In this document: positions 36,192-44,414 of the stretch, one piece after another
Position numbering within the stretch: position 1 is the stretch's first letter
How the letters are laid out: the number at the start of each line of letters is the position of its first letter
Assembly (NCBI RefSeq): GCF_001042485.2
Contig: NZ_LBMN02000005.1
Span: 124,001-188,000, forward strand
DNA length: 64,000 bases
Direction of reading: 5' to 3'
DNA from: Bacillus paralicheniformis
GTDB lineage: Bacteria > Bacillota > Bacilli > Bacillales > Bacillaceae
Program-made: the position numbers and the translations under genes
The notes under the pieces: generated by a model
Told to the model about the DNA's origin: nothing
The model's input: the letters and a program-made list of their open reading frames with translations, nothing else
Database searches by the model: none

Positions 36192-36932
36192 CTATAATGT
36201 TTGGCCGCAGTCCGCCGTTAAGATTTGACCAGTAACCGTTTCTTGTTCGAGCAGCGCGCAAATGAGCAAGGCGATATCTTCCGGCTTTGCGATCCGTTCA
36301 AGCGGGAGCTTTTGGCTGAGCCGCTTCATTTTCTCTTCATTCCCCTCCCACCATCTCGTCGATACAGCGCCAGGTGCCACACAGCTGACCCTGATATCCG
36401 GAGCGAGCGCATGCGCCAATGATTTCGTCAGTCCGTGGACCGCCGCTTTTGATACGGCATAGGGGAGCGAAGAACCTGAGCCCGTCAGTCCGGCGATGCT
36501 GCCGACATTTACGATGGCGCCTTGCTTATTTTGCTTCATTAAAGATGCCGCCGCTCTCGCGCAATAAAACATCCCTTTGACATTTACCGCATACAGTTCA
36601 TCCCAGACTTCTTCAGAAGCTCCATCCAAGTCATCAAGCTCGATATGCCTGGTGATGCTTGCATTGTTGACGAGCAGATCGACGGTGCCGAACTCACGGG
36701 CCGCCCGATCAAACATGCCTTGAACTTCATTGACCTTAGAAACATCGGCTTTAATCGCGAGCGCGCGGCCGCCTTGATTTTCAATCATCCCAACCGTCTC
36801 TTCAGCCTCCGCTTCGGAACGCGAATAGTTGACAATAACCGCTGCGCCGCGGTTTGCCAAAGCGAGCGATGCCGCTCTGCCGATCCCAGTGCCGCCTCCT
36901 GTGACAAGGGCTGTTTTATTTTTCATTTCCAT
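36192..36932 (-). CDS. Short-chain dehydrogenase (YusR/YusS-like)
   Basis: 246 aa SDR: TGGGTGIGRA for cofactor, NNAS, catalytic Ser (VNVGSIAGLTG), YAVSKAA and CVAPGAVST. The combination tautomerase - SDR with a divergent LysR gene is that of B. subtilis yusQ-yusR(-yusS) and yusT, but only one SDR is present here. Its start overlaps the tautomerase end by 17 bases, so both are one transcript. Substrate unknown. Confidence 0.78.
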   Translation of the reverse strand: MEMKNKTALVTGGGTGIGRAASLALANRGAAVIVNYSRSEAEAEETVGMIENQGGRALAIKADVSKVNEVQGMFDRAAREFGTVDLLVNNASITRHIELDDLDGASEEVWDELYAVNVKGMFYCARAAASLMKQNKQGAIVNVGSIAGLTGSGSSLPYAVSKAAVHGLTKSLAHALAPDIRVSCVAPGAVSTRWWEGNEEKMKRLSQKLPLERIAKPEDIALLICALLEQETVTGQILTADCGQTL

Positions 36933-37332
36933 TTTTCATCACTCCCTTTTCAACTGATGCAAGCTGTGCTGTTCCATTCCCAAACGACCAGTTCTCTTTC
37001 ACGTTTTCGGCCGCAATGATCATGACGTCCTCTTGGCGGATGCCGGCGTTTTTTTGTAAACATTCTGCAATGCGTTGATACAGCGCCAGCTTTTTTTCGA
37101 CCGGTCTCTCTTTCATTGTGATGTGAATATAGATCAAATCCTTCGTCCGTTCGATATTCATATAGCCGGGATCGAAAAAGAATTCTTCCTCATCGTGCTG
37201 GGTGATGACCTGAAAATAATCATCTTCCGGAACATCGATCGTCTCCGTCATCGCCTTGTGAACCGTTCTGCTGATCCGTCGAAGCTCTTCGTTTGATCTT
37301 CCTTTTAAAAGATCCATCCTGACAAATGGCAT
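36916..37332 (-). CDS. Tautomerase-superfamily protein (YusQ-like)
   Basis: 138 aa. After removal of Met, Pro1 (MPFVRMDLLKG) would be the catalytic base of the 4-oxalocrotonate tautomerase family; SNEELRRISRTVHKAMTE and GVNIRQEDVMI-like segments (KNAGIRQEDVMIIAAENVKENWSFGNG) support a fused two-unit member like YusQ. First gene of a two-gene operon with the SDR. Probably acts on a small keto-enol compound. Confidence 0.78.
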   Translation of the reverse strand: MPFVRMDLLKGRSNEELRRISRTVHKAMTETIDVPEDDYFQVITQHDEEEFFFDPGYMNIERTKDLIYIHITMKERPVEKKLALYQRIAECLQKNAGIRQEDVMIIAAENVKENWSFGNGTAQLASVEKGVMKNGNEK

Positions 37333-37365
37333 ATATTTATTCCTCCTTTGTATTGTTTAATAGTG

Positions 37366-37378
37366 TATAACGGTTATA
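37366..37378. promoter_or_regulatory. Perfect 13-bp dyad, divergent promoter region
   Basis: TATAACGGTTATA has 6-bp arms around one base. It sits between the tautomerase and LysR starts. A near copy (TATAACCGCTATA) overlaps the SDR stop codon at 36184-36196. Confidence 0.5.
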
Positions 37379-37392
37379 TCATTTTGTATAAT

Positions 37393-37412
37393 TGAATCAT
37401 TTGAAGGATTCA
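37393..37412. promoter_or_regulatory. LysR-type dyad
   Basis: TGAATC-N8-GATTCA just upstream of the LysR start, with T-N11-A character, the form expected for a LysR-family site. Confidence 0.5.
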
Positions 37413-37441
37413 TTCAATTTTATTGAACTTGAGGTGATGGG

Positions 37442-38341
37442 ATGGATTTCAAAACGTTAAAGACGTTTCATAAAATCGTGGCTTGCGGAAGCTTTAACCG
37501 CGCGGCTGAAGAACTGAATTATGCGCAGTCCACAGTCACAATGCAAATCAAAAAACTCGAAGAAGACCTCGGCATCCGATTGCTCGAGCGGGGGAAAACA
37601 TTCCGACTGACTGAAGCCGGCAGGCTTTTTTTTGAAGAAAGCAGCCATATTGTCAAGAATATGGATCACCTTCAACATCATATGGCCGACTTATTGCTTG
37701 GCGAAGCGGGAAATATCCGTCTAGGAGCGGTCGAACCAATCGCGAGCTGTGATTTGCCGCGGATGTTGGGGAGATTTTTAGCGGATTATCCGAAGATCCG
37801 GGTTTCCGTAGATATCGCCAACTCATCGACATTGGGGGAAAGGCTGGTTCAAGGCAGCCTGGACCTTGCCGTCTGTTCGACTCCGGCAATGGGAACTGAT
37901 CTTTATTTTGAACCGCTATATGCTGAAGAGCTCGTAGTGCTGCTTCCTGAAGGACACCCCGCCGGAAACAATGAACACATCCATCTGAAAGATCTTAGGG
38001 AGCACCGTCTACTGATCACAGCCAACAATTGCACCTACCGGAAGAAAGTCGAAATCGCGTTTCAAGAGCTGCCGGGAAGCCAAATGAACACGATGGAGAT
38101 TGGAAGCATGACCGCTTTGAAAAATTATGTTGCCGCTGGACTCGGCGTTGCCCTGATTCCGAAAAGCATCGTCTCCCCTCCTCCTCCCGGAACGATTGTC
38201 CGGTTTATCGGCGATGACCCGATCAGCGTAACCTTCGGCATCCTTTGCAAAACCGCGTCTTTCCCGCTGAAACAAGCGGACGCAAAGCTTTACCAATATT
38301 TGAAACAGGAACTGGGAGAACCGAAAAAACCTTCCGGCTGA
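37442..38341 (+). CDS. LysR-family regulator (YusT-like)
   Basis: 299 aa. N-terminal HTH (SFNRAAEELNYAQSTVTMQIKKLEEDLGIRL is the standard region, about 17-48) and a periplasmic-binding-like effector domain from about 90. It is divergent from the tautomerase-SDR operon, the usual target arrangement of this family. GAGGTGATGG precedes the ATG. The co-inducer is unknown. Confidence 0.85.
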   Translation: MDFKTLKTFHKIVACGSFNRAAEELNYAQSTVTMQIKKLEEDLGIRLLERGKTFRLTEAGRLFFEESSHIVKNMDHLQHHMADLLLGEAGNIRLGAVEPIASCDLPRMLGRFLADYPKIRVSVDIANSSTLGERLVQGSLDLAVCSTPAMGTDLYFEPLYAEELVVLLPEGHPAGNNEHIHLKDLREHRLLITANNCTYRKKVEIAFQELPGSQMNTMEIGSMTALKNYVAAGLGVALIPKSIVSPPPPGTIVRFIGDDPISVTFGILCKTASFPLKQADAKLYQYLKQELGEPKKPSG

Positions 38342-38354
38342 TGTCGGAAGGTTT
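38324..38354. terminator. Terminator overlapping the LysR gene end
   Basis: AAACCTTCCG/CGGAAGGTTT stem (10 bp) across the LysR stop; on the minus strand it ends in six T and would stop the sensor-kinase operon. Confidence 0.8.
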
Positions 38355-38397
38355 GGGATGATGACATAATGGGACATTGAATGATGATGATCTGGTC

Positions 38398-39768
38398 TCA
38401 GAGGGGGATGGTTACTTGCACCTGTCCGCCCCCCGCTTCACCGTTTTTAATCGATAAATCGCCTTGATGAAGCTTGACAACACGAAGCGCAAAGGTAAGT
38501 CCCATACCGTAATGCCCATTCGATGTCCGGCTTTTATCTTCCATATAGAAAAGCTCGGCAGCTTTCTGCAGGCCTTCTTGAGAAAATCCTTTTCCGCTGT
38601 CAGTGATTGTGAAAATCAATTGATCATCCGTACACACAGCTTCAAAATCGATTCTCCCGCCTTCTGGTGTGTGATCTGCAGCGTTCGTCATGATGTTCAT
38701 CAACGCTCGATGAAGCAGCTGTTTGTCCAACAGTGCTTTTTTATCTTCAAGGTTCTGTTCCTTCAGCACAATGTCAACCGATTTGTTCCCTATGTATGCT
38801 TCAGTGTCATTGAGAACACTTTCGACTAACGGTTTCACAGCACTTTCTCTATAATCGATATTTAATGCTTCCTCCGTTTTTGACAAATGGATTAATTGGT
38901 CAATGTACTGATCGATTTTTTGCCCCGCATCAAGTATGTATCTGATATATTCCGACTGCTCTTGATTTTGCGGTGATAAGCTCAGCAATTCCGCATTACC
39001 TTTAATAATGGTCATTGGAATTTTAATGTCATGAGCCAATGCGCCGATCTGTTCTTTTTTCGTTTTCTCTAAGTGCCACTGCGCACGGAGGGAGGCTTGA
39101 AGGGCATTCCTCATGTCTATCAGGGAACTGATCACATGATCAAATTCCTTAATATTCGAAAACTCCGGAGTGAAATTTAAATTTTGTTTTTTAATTTGCT
39201 CAGCGATGGTGTTTAATGTTTGAAAATGATCTTTTAACCTGTTTGCAAATCGGGTTGTTACCGCAAAAACGACCGTAATTAGAAGCAGAATGATGATGCA
39301 TAAGCTTGTCAGCTCATAGTTCGGGAGAAACCGTCTCAGCAGGGGAGACCGAAACTCAGCGCGCAAAGGATACTCCAACACACAATACTCGTCTTTGCGT
39401 TCGATGATCATATAGCCTTTTTGACTTAAGGTGACATACGGCCTGCTCTCAATTTTTTTCCGTACAATGGAAAGATTCGTTTCTTTCATGTTTCCCGCTG
39501 TCTTTTGTTTCGACTTTTTATCCAATATGGCATACAGCATCGTATCAGGTATCATGTCTTCCGTTATCCGTTCAGCCGATTGAAGCTTGGGCTTAAGCTT
39601 TTCAGCTTCGATTTCATTGTAATTGGCAGGATAAAACAGCCCTGCATTCATTCCGATCATATTGATCAAAACATATACAGCCGTGATCGCGATCAGGCTG
39701 AAACTCAAAGTGAGCATATATTTGATCAGTTCTCTGCGCAGCGTCTTTTTTTTACGGATTATTCCCAT
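38398..39768 (-). CDS. Sensor histidine kinase of the LanFEG module
   Basis: 456 aa from the ATG used here. Two membrane segments (about 17-40 and 153-172) enclose an extracytoplasmic sensor of about 110 residues. A linker leads to the dimerisation helix with His246 (LAHDIKIPM) and an ATPase domain with MNIMTNAADHTPEG, DSGKGFS and GHYGMGL. It should sense a peptide antibiotic and phosphorylate the upstream-encoded regulator. The ATG lies inside the end of the regulator gene (overlap 10 bases); an in-frame start 18 codons further upstream is less likely. Confidence 0.85.
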   Translation of the reverse strand: MGIIRKKKTLRRELIKYMLTLSFSLIAITAVYVLINMIGMNAGLFYPANYNEIEAEKLKPKLQSAERITEDMIPDTMLYAILDKKSKQKTAGNMKETNLSIVRKKIESRPYVTLSQKGYMIIERKDEYCVLEYPLRAEFRSPLLRRFLPNYELTSLCIIILLLITVVFAVTTRFANRLKDHFQTLNTIAEQIKKQNLNFTPEFSNIKEFDHVISSLIDMRNALQASLRAQWHLEKTKKEQIGALAHDIKIPMTIIKGNAELLSLSPQNQEQSEYIRYILDAGQKIDQYIDQLIHLSKTEEALNIDYRESAVKPLVESVLNDTEAYIGNKSVDIVLKEQNLEDKKALLDKQLLHRALMNIMTNAADHTPEGGRIDFEAVCTDDQLIFTITDSGKGFSQEGLQKAAELFYMEDKSRTSNGHYGMGLTFALRVVKLHQGDLSIKNGEAGGGQVQVTIPL

Positions 39769-40421
39769 CTGTACCCTACGCCCCATACCGTTTTGATCGG
39801 ATCTCTTTCGTGTTCTTTGCATTTTTTTCGGATCGTGCGGATAAATTCGGTTATCGTGGAGTATAATGCATTGCCTTCCAGCCCGTATACATAATCATAA
39901 ATTTCTTCTCGTGTAAAAGTTCGTCCTTTATGCTGAGCCAACAGCTCACATATTTTAAATTCATTTTTTGTTAAATTCAGCTTTTGATCATGAATAAATA
40001 CTTCTTTGCTGTCAAAGTGAAATAAAAAACCGGAAATCACACGTTTAGTTTCGTGTTTCTCTCTTTTTTCCCTTCTCAAGTGTGCATTTACTCTCGCACT
40101 GAGCTCAAGAACGCCGAAGGGTTTTGAAATATAGTCGTCTCCTCCAGTCAGGAGGCCCTTAACGATGGCCTCTTCCTCCGTCTTAGCGGTGAGAAACAGG
40201 ATCGGACAATCTACCAGCGGCCGGATTTTCTCGCATAATTCAAATCCGTCCATCCCCGGCATCATCACATCAAGCAAAATTAAATCATACCCTGAAAACA
40301 CGTCGAGAGATTCGGCGTTAACTTGACTCAATGTATGAACTTGATGCTGATCGCGGCGCAAAATATTTTGTATGAGTACAAGAATATCTTTCTCATCATC
40401 TACTGCCAAAATGTTCGCCAC
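39759..40421 (-). CDS. OmpR-family response regulator of the LanFEG module
   Basis: 220 aa. Receiver domain with acidic pocket VDDE, phospho-Asp51 (LILLDVMMPGMDG) and Lys (YISKPF); winged-helix output domain with LNLTKNEFKICELLAQ and TVWGVGYRW. The GTG at 40421 has GGGTGG seven bases upstream; an ATG at 40442 overlaps the preceding stop (TAATG) and would add seven residues. Belongs to the SpaR/NisR/CprR type by context. Confidence 0.87.
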   Translation of the reverse strand: MANILAVDDEKDILVLIQNILRRDQHQVHTLSQVNAESLDVFSGYDLILLDVMMPGMDGFELCEKIRPLVDCPILFLTAKTEEEAIVKGLLTGGDDYISKPFGVLELSARVNAHLRREKREKHETKRVISGFLFHFDSKEVFIHDQKLNLTKNEFKICELLAQHKGRTFTREEIYDYVYGLEGNALYSTITEFIRTIRKKCKEHERDPIKTVWGVGYRWE

Positions 40422-40441
40422 TTGCTGACCACCCTTTTTCA

Positions 40442-41212
40442 TTATTCATAAGCTTTTCTTCCTTCCCAGCGGATAAACCAAACGATGCTTAGAGCGAATA
40501 CAGCTATTATAGCAAACACCATGATGAAAGCCCCCTGCTTGATTTCCCCGTCTAGAACAGAACGCAGAGACGAATCAATTTGGACAAATCGGTCAATCCC
40601 CTTATACCCTGTCAGCCTGATTCCCCATGCCCAGGGATTATATTTCCAAATGACATCGCCCAATCCCGTATTCATCAGTGCTGTCATCAAAAGACCTGCC
40701 CCGCCTATTAAAATCGAAGCCCCCATTCCAAATATGCAGCTGATCAGAAAATAAATGAAATAAAGTGTGACACTTCCGGCTGCCAGCCATGCCCCAGCCT
40801 CTAAAAAAAGGGCGATTGTCAGGTTCGGCACATGAAATAGAACTTTGAGCCCCAATACATAGAGTCCAATAGCCAAGAATACCGCACACAAGTTCATGAA
40901 CAGAAGCAGTGTGACTTTGCTTAAATAAGCCGTTAATTTGGGCGCCGTGCCGCCCAACAGCACTTGAAAACGGCCTGCCCGCTCCTCTAATGAAGCCGTC
41001 ATTCCGCACACTATTCCAATCAGAAGCGGCAGGGCAATCGCAATTGCCTCAAAATACGTGCGGTATAATTGATATGGATCATGATCTCTGTTATAGAAAT
41101 AAAGCAGAAAAACACTCGCACAGATAACCGGAACGGTCAAGTGAAGCCAAATAAAAGATGTGCGCTTTGTTTTTTGAAAATCAGCCGCAAGGCATCTGAA
41201 AAATAGCAACAA
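40442..41212 (-). CDS. Lantibiotic immunity ABC permease, MutG/LanG type
   Basis: 256 aa with six hydrophobic segments; begins RCLAADFQKTKRTSFIWLHLTVP, a typical LanG start, and contains VCGMTASLEERAGRFQVLLGG and YNPWAWGIRL. Together with the LanE-type permease and LanF-type ATPase it forms a pump that removes lantibiotics from the membrane. Starts one base after the LanE stop. Confidence 0.82.
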   Translation of the reverse strand: MLLFFRCLAADFQKTKRTSFIWLHLTVPVICASVFLLYFYNRDHDPYQLYRTYFEAIAIALPLLIGIVCGMTASLEERAGRFQVLLGGTAPKLTAYLSKVTLLLFMNLCAVFLAIGLYVLGLKVLFHVPNLTIALFLEAGAWLAAGSVTLYFIYFLISCIFGMGASILIGGAGLLMTALMNTGLGDVIWKYNPWAWGIRLTGYKGIDRFVQIDSSLRSVLDGEIKQGAFIMVFAIIAVFALSIVWFIRWEGRKAYE

Positions 41213-41213
41213 A

Positions 41214-41972
41214 TCAAACCGCCTCCCGTTTTATCGATTTGCGATCAACGGCAGGGGAAAATGACCGCCTGGTCAGACGCGCCAAAATAGCAAATAAAAC
41301 AACAGATAGAACAACAGCCGGAGGAACGACTGCCCAGCTTGTTAAAGGATCGCCATTTTCAAGAGGCACACCGTTGGGATGGATGCCAATTGTCGGACAC
41401 ATGACCCTGATCGGCCAGCTCCACGGATTCAGCCACCAAAAAGGACTTGATGCCGACATGATGCCCAACACGATACTGCCCAGCATATTGAACAAAACGG
41501 CAGATATAAACCCAAATTTTCGCGCTATCCATAAACAGATGGGGATCTCCCACAGTGTCGTAAGCCAAAGCAGCAGATTCGCGGCAATGACTGTCAAATG
41601 AATGCTCGAAAATTGAGGAATGACAAACTGCATCACAACCATGAACCCTAAAAAAACAGCTTGAGACGCTAAAGAATAGAGCGCAATGACGCTTATTTTT
41701 GCAGACCAGATCATATGTAAATGTACGGGAGAAGAAAAAATGCCGTTATAATTCGACGCTTTCATTTCTTTCTGGTGTGATAATGCACAAAGCAAGGCGA
41801 TCATGACCGGCATCAAGATGACAGACCACCAATTATACGTACCTGCTACAAAGAATCCTGGATTCATTAAAAAGGCGAAGCAAATATTAATCAAAGGCAC
41901 AATGAAGATCATCTTTCTCGAAAATGTTCTTTTAAACTTCAGGTTTTCCGCTTTTGCATAATATCCGATCAT
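41214..41972 (-). CDS. Lantibiotic immunity ABC permease, MutE/EpiE (LanE) type
   Basis: 252 aa, six hydrophobic segments; the N-terminal YYAKAENLKFKRTFSRKMIFIVP, ALSHQKEMKASNYNGIFSSP and WWLNPWSWPIRVMCPTIGIHPNG are characteristic of LanE proteins. It overlaps the ATPase stop by four bases. Paired with the LanG-type gene downstream. Confidence 0.84.
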   Translation of the reverse strand: MIGYYAKAENLKFKRTFSRKMIFIVPLINICFAFLMNPGFFVAGTYNWWSVILMPVMIALLCALSHQKEMKASNYNGIFSSPVHLHMIWSAKISVIALYSLASQAVFLGFMVVMQFVIPQFSSIHLTVIAANLLLWLTTLWEIPICLWIARKFGFISAVLFNMLGSIVLGIMSASSPFWWLNPWSWPIRVMCPTIGIHPNGVPLENGDPLTSWAVVPPAVVLSVVLFAILARLTRRSFSPAVDRKSIKREAV

Positions 41973-42685
41973 TGTTCTCCGCCTTCTTTCCCCCGCGTTG
42001 ATTTGACAACATCCATAAAAAGCCGCTCGAGATCGTCCCCCTTATTGATTTTCCCCTGATATCCGAGGTATCCTCCGCTGATAATCCCGATATGGTCTGC
42101 GATCTGCTCGACTTCCGACAGAATGTGGCTTGATAAGATGACCGTCATCCCTTGCTTTGGAAATGACCTGATCAGTTCCCTTAACTCTTGTATACCGATC
42201 GGGTCGAGACCGTTCGTAGGCTCATCAAGTATGAGTAATTTAGGGCGATTTAAAAGAGCGATGGCGATTCCCAGCCTCTGTCTCATCCCCATAGAAAACT
42301 GCCCCGCTTTTTTCTTTCCGGCATGATGCATATCAACAGTTTTAAGCACCTCTGTTATTCTCGCATCAGGAAGACCCAATAATGTGGCATGCACCTTGGC
42401 ATTCTCGTAGGCTGTTAAATTATCATACAGAGGCGGGGATTCTATTAAAGAACCGATGTCTTTTAATACAGACCTTTTCCATTTCCGCCCCTCAACCAAA
42501 ATGTCCCCGGCAGTCGGGTTTAAGATTCCGGTTAAAAGTTTTAAAGTCGTTGATTTTCCTGCTCCATTCGGTCCAAGCAGACCGTAAATACTGTTCTTTT
42601 TAACTGACAGTGAGACGTCTGAGACCGCTTGCGACCTTCCAAACTTTTTTTGAAGATGCCTTGTTTCCAATAGAATTGTACTCAT
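41969..42685 (-). CDS. Lantibiotic immunity ABC ATPase (LanF/BcrA type)
   Basis: 238 aa. Walker A GLLGPNGAGKST, the Q-loop region IGSLIESPPLY, signature SMGMRQRLG, Walker B LLILDEPTNGLDPIG and switch His in LSSHILSEVEQIAD. First gene of a five-gene operon (ATPase, two permeases, regulator, kinase). No lantibiotic precursor, dehydratase or cyclase lies nearby, so the module protects against foreign peptides or works with a producer locus elsewhere in the genome. AAGGAGAG precedes the ATG. Confidence 0.87.
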   Translation of the reverse strand: MSTILLETRHLQKKFGRSQAVSDVSLSVKKNSIYGLLGPNGAGKSTTLKLLTGILNPTAGDILVEGRKWKRSVLKDIGSLIESPPLYDNLTAYENAKVHATLLGLPDARITEVLKTVDMHHAGKKKAGQFSMGMRQRLGIAIALLNRPKLLILDEPTNGLDPIGIQELRELIRSFPKQGMTVILSSHILSEVEQIADHIGIISGGYLGYQGKINKGDDLERLFMDVVKSTRGKEGGEQ

Positions 42686-42763
42686 CTTAATCTCTCCTTG
42701 TTTGATCTGATCGGTACCGATATCTTAAAATACCTTTCTCAAGATTTAATCAGAATCAAACGC

Positions 42764-42792
42764 AAAAAACCTTCCGGTTCCCCGAAAGGTTT
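42764..42792 (-). terminator. Terminator of the SEC-C gene
   Basis: AAACCTTTCGG/CCGGAAGGTTT stem on the minus strand followed by six T, directly upstream of the LanF promoter region. Confidence 0.82.
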
Positions 42793-42805
42793 AGCGGCCT
42801 TTGCC

Positions 42806-43873
42806 TTAAGAAGGCATAAGCTCAAGATGATGATCCAGTTCGTCCTGCAGGACGGCTTCAATATCTTTAAAACGATTCGATACGGTCGAAGCGCTGACGC
42901 CGTATTTTTTTGCAAGCTTCGCCTGGGATAACGATTTTTCCGATTTGGAGATCGTATTGATAAAATACTCCAAAGCAGCTGCAAAGGCTTCTGTTTTCTT
43001 GATGACCGGCGCTTTTTTAACACAATACGATTTCCAAAGGCCGACCGCCCAGGAGACAAATGATTCAGAATGTCCTTCGTCAAGCATACCTTTCTCAAAG
43101 ACAAGCGCTGTTTCTTTTTCCATCTCATTGGCCCATTCGATGTCTTCCGACCCTTGTTCAGACGGTGCACTCTCTTCCTGACGGCAAAGCTGCATTAACA
43201 CATGATGAAAATCATCTCTCATCAGCTGTTCTTTTGTTCCGCCTTCTTTTGTGAAACGGCTTAAAGCATCGTTTAACCTGTCTTTGAGAGCATCCGCCAT
43301 TTTTGCAGGATAGATGGTGAATTGTAAGAAGAACTCGGTATGGCTTCCAATCTTGATCGGAAAGCCGAGCACGTACTCGCCTACAAAAGGCCCTTCCCGC
43401 TTCACATTCATCCTTATGGTGAGCTCTTCATTTGTTACAGCATCCTCAAAGCGAATGCCGCCATCTGTTATATGTTTCACACGCAGCAGCGCAGGGGAGA
43501 GGTCTTTCCACGATTGAACGGCTTCCTTAGTCTGCGATCTGAGAATCGAAGAACCCTTTTTCTGTAAAAAGTCTTCGAAAATCGTCAATCCTCCGTCTGC
43601 CAACGGCCGGGAAAATACTCCCCACACGCCCAGATTAAAAACACATATCTTTTGTGCAGACTGTTCCAAGTCTGACAGAAAAGAATACTGATTAAGAAAT
43701 TGATCGATTGTGTCTTTATGTTCCGTAAAAGCGAATTCCATGACGTCTTTCTGGATTTGTTTCAATTCCTGCACCGCGACAGCCGGAAACGCTCCCTCCG
43801 CTTTGCCGCAGCATTTTTTATATTTCAGCCCGCTGCCGCAGGGGCAAGGCATATTTCTCTTTACTTTTCCCAC
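42806..43873 (-). CDS. SEC-C zinc-motif protein with C-terminal HTH
   Basis: 355 aa. The N-terminal CPCGSGLKYKKCC (Cys10, 12, 21, 22) is a SEC-C metal-binding motif like that at the end of SecA. The middle ~240 residues are mixed alpha/beta and not recognised. Near 315-345, SLSQAKLAKKYGVSASTVSNRF reads as a helix-turn-helix of the sigma/Psq sort. The combination suggests a regulator or nucleic-acid-associated factor. Monocistronic; ATG start. Confidence 0.7.
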   Translation of the reverse strand: MGKVKRNMPCPCGSGLKYKKCCGKAEGAFPAVAVQELKQIQKDVMEFAFTEHKDTIDQFLNQYSFLSDLEQSAQKICVFNLGVWGVFSRPLADGGLTIFEDFLQKKGSSILRSQTKEAVQSWKDLSPALLRVKHITDGGIRFEDAVTNEELTIRMNVKREGPFVGEYVLGFPIKIGSHTEFFLQFTIYPAKMADALKDRLNDALSRFTKEGGTKEQLMRDDFHHVLMQLCRQEESAPSEQGSEDIEWANEMEKETALVFEKGMLDEGHSESFVSWAVGLWKSYCVKKAPVIKKTEAFAAALEYFINTISKSEKSLSQAKLAKKYGVSASTVSNRFKDIEAVLQDELDHHLELMPS

Positions 43874-44057
43874 GTTTAAACCTCCGTATCTTATACTACA
43901 ACTTATTTATTTTATCAAAACTTTCAGGAGGGGGAAATCCGATAATGAAAATCAGTATGATTTAGCTGAAAAGTAAAATTTTATAAAAGAGGACAAATAG
44001 AAAAAAAGACTATAAAATGGTTAGTTCTGTGTTTTTATCATCCATTTATGACAGAGG

Positions 44058-44359
44058 GTGTTATACATTTTGCAATACGCTGGTTTTTGGGTTAGAGCGG
44101 GTGCATGGTTGATCGATTGTGTATTGGCGGTCAGATTACACTTTTCATCCGCATTGATTTGGAGACGGATCTCCTGAGGTCGGTGCAACAGCACTGCTGG
44201 TATACGTTTTGTATCCGCTTTTGATGCCGCTGACAAAGCTCCGATGCACATTGGAAAAGCACTTTTTAGACTGATGATACAGGCCGACGGATGAAGCTAT
44301 GGCAGGCTTTCGTGCGCTACTTCGTCTCATGGGTCATGAAAACAGGCGACACTGAGTAA
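44058..44359 (+). pseudogene. Remnant of an RDD-family membrane protein
   Basis: No intact frame exists, but pieces of one RDD protein appear in order in three plus-strand frames: YAGFWVRAGAWLIDCVL (first helix with the conserved Arg and Asp), then a TGA; LYPLLMPLTKL and, in the next frame, APMHIGKALFRLMIQADG (the usual G-T-x-GK-x-x-x-x-x-x-V-x-x-x-DG block) ending in TGA; then MKLWQAFVRYFVSWVMK to a final stop. At least two frameshifts are needed. The hydrophobic segment between the first two pieces seems deleted. No start with ribosome site was seen. Function lost. Confidence 0.7.
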
Positions 44360-44386
44360 ACGATCTTTATGTATTTAAGTGCATAC

Positions 44387-44414
44387 AGAAAAAGGGATAT
44401 AAATCCCTTTTTCT
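44387..44414. terminator. Bidirectional terminator after ycbK
   Basis: AGAAAAAGGGAT/ATCCCTTTTTCT perfect 12-bp stem with a four-base loop. Confidence 0.88.

Noticed and set aside
42737..42765. SpaR/NisR-type box before the LanF gene
   Set aside because: CTGAT-N6-TTGAG is only a 4/5 plus 4/5 match to the TTGAT pentamer repeat; too weak to annotate.
44021..44251. 76- and 61-codon minus-strand frames in the gap before ycbK
   Set aside because: They are antisense to the RDD remnant, have no ribosome site and no plausible protein features.
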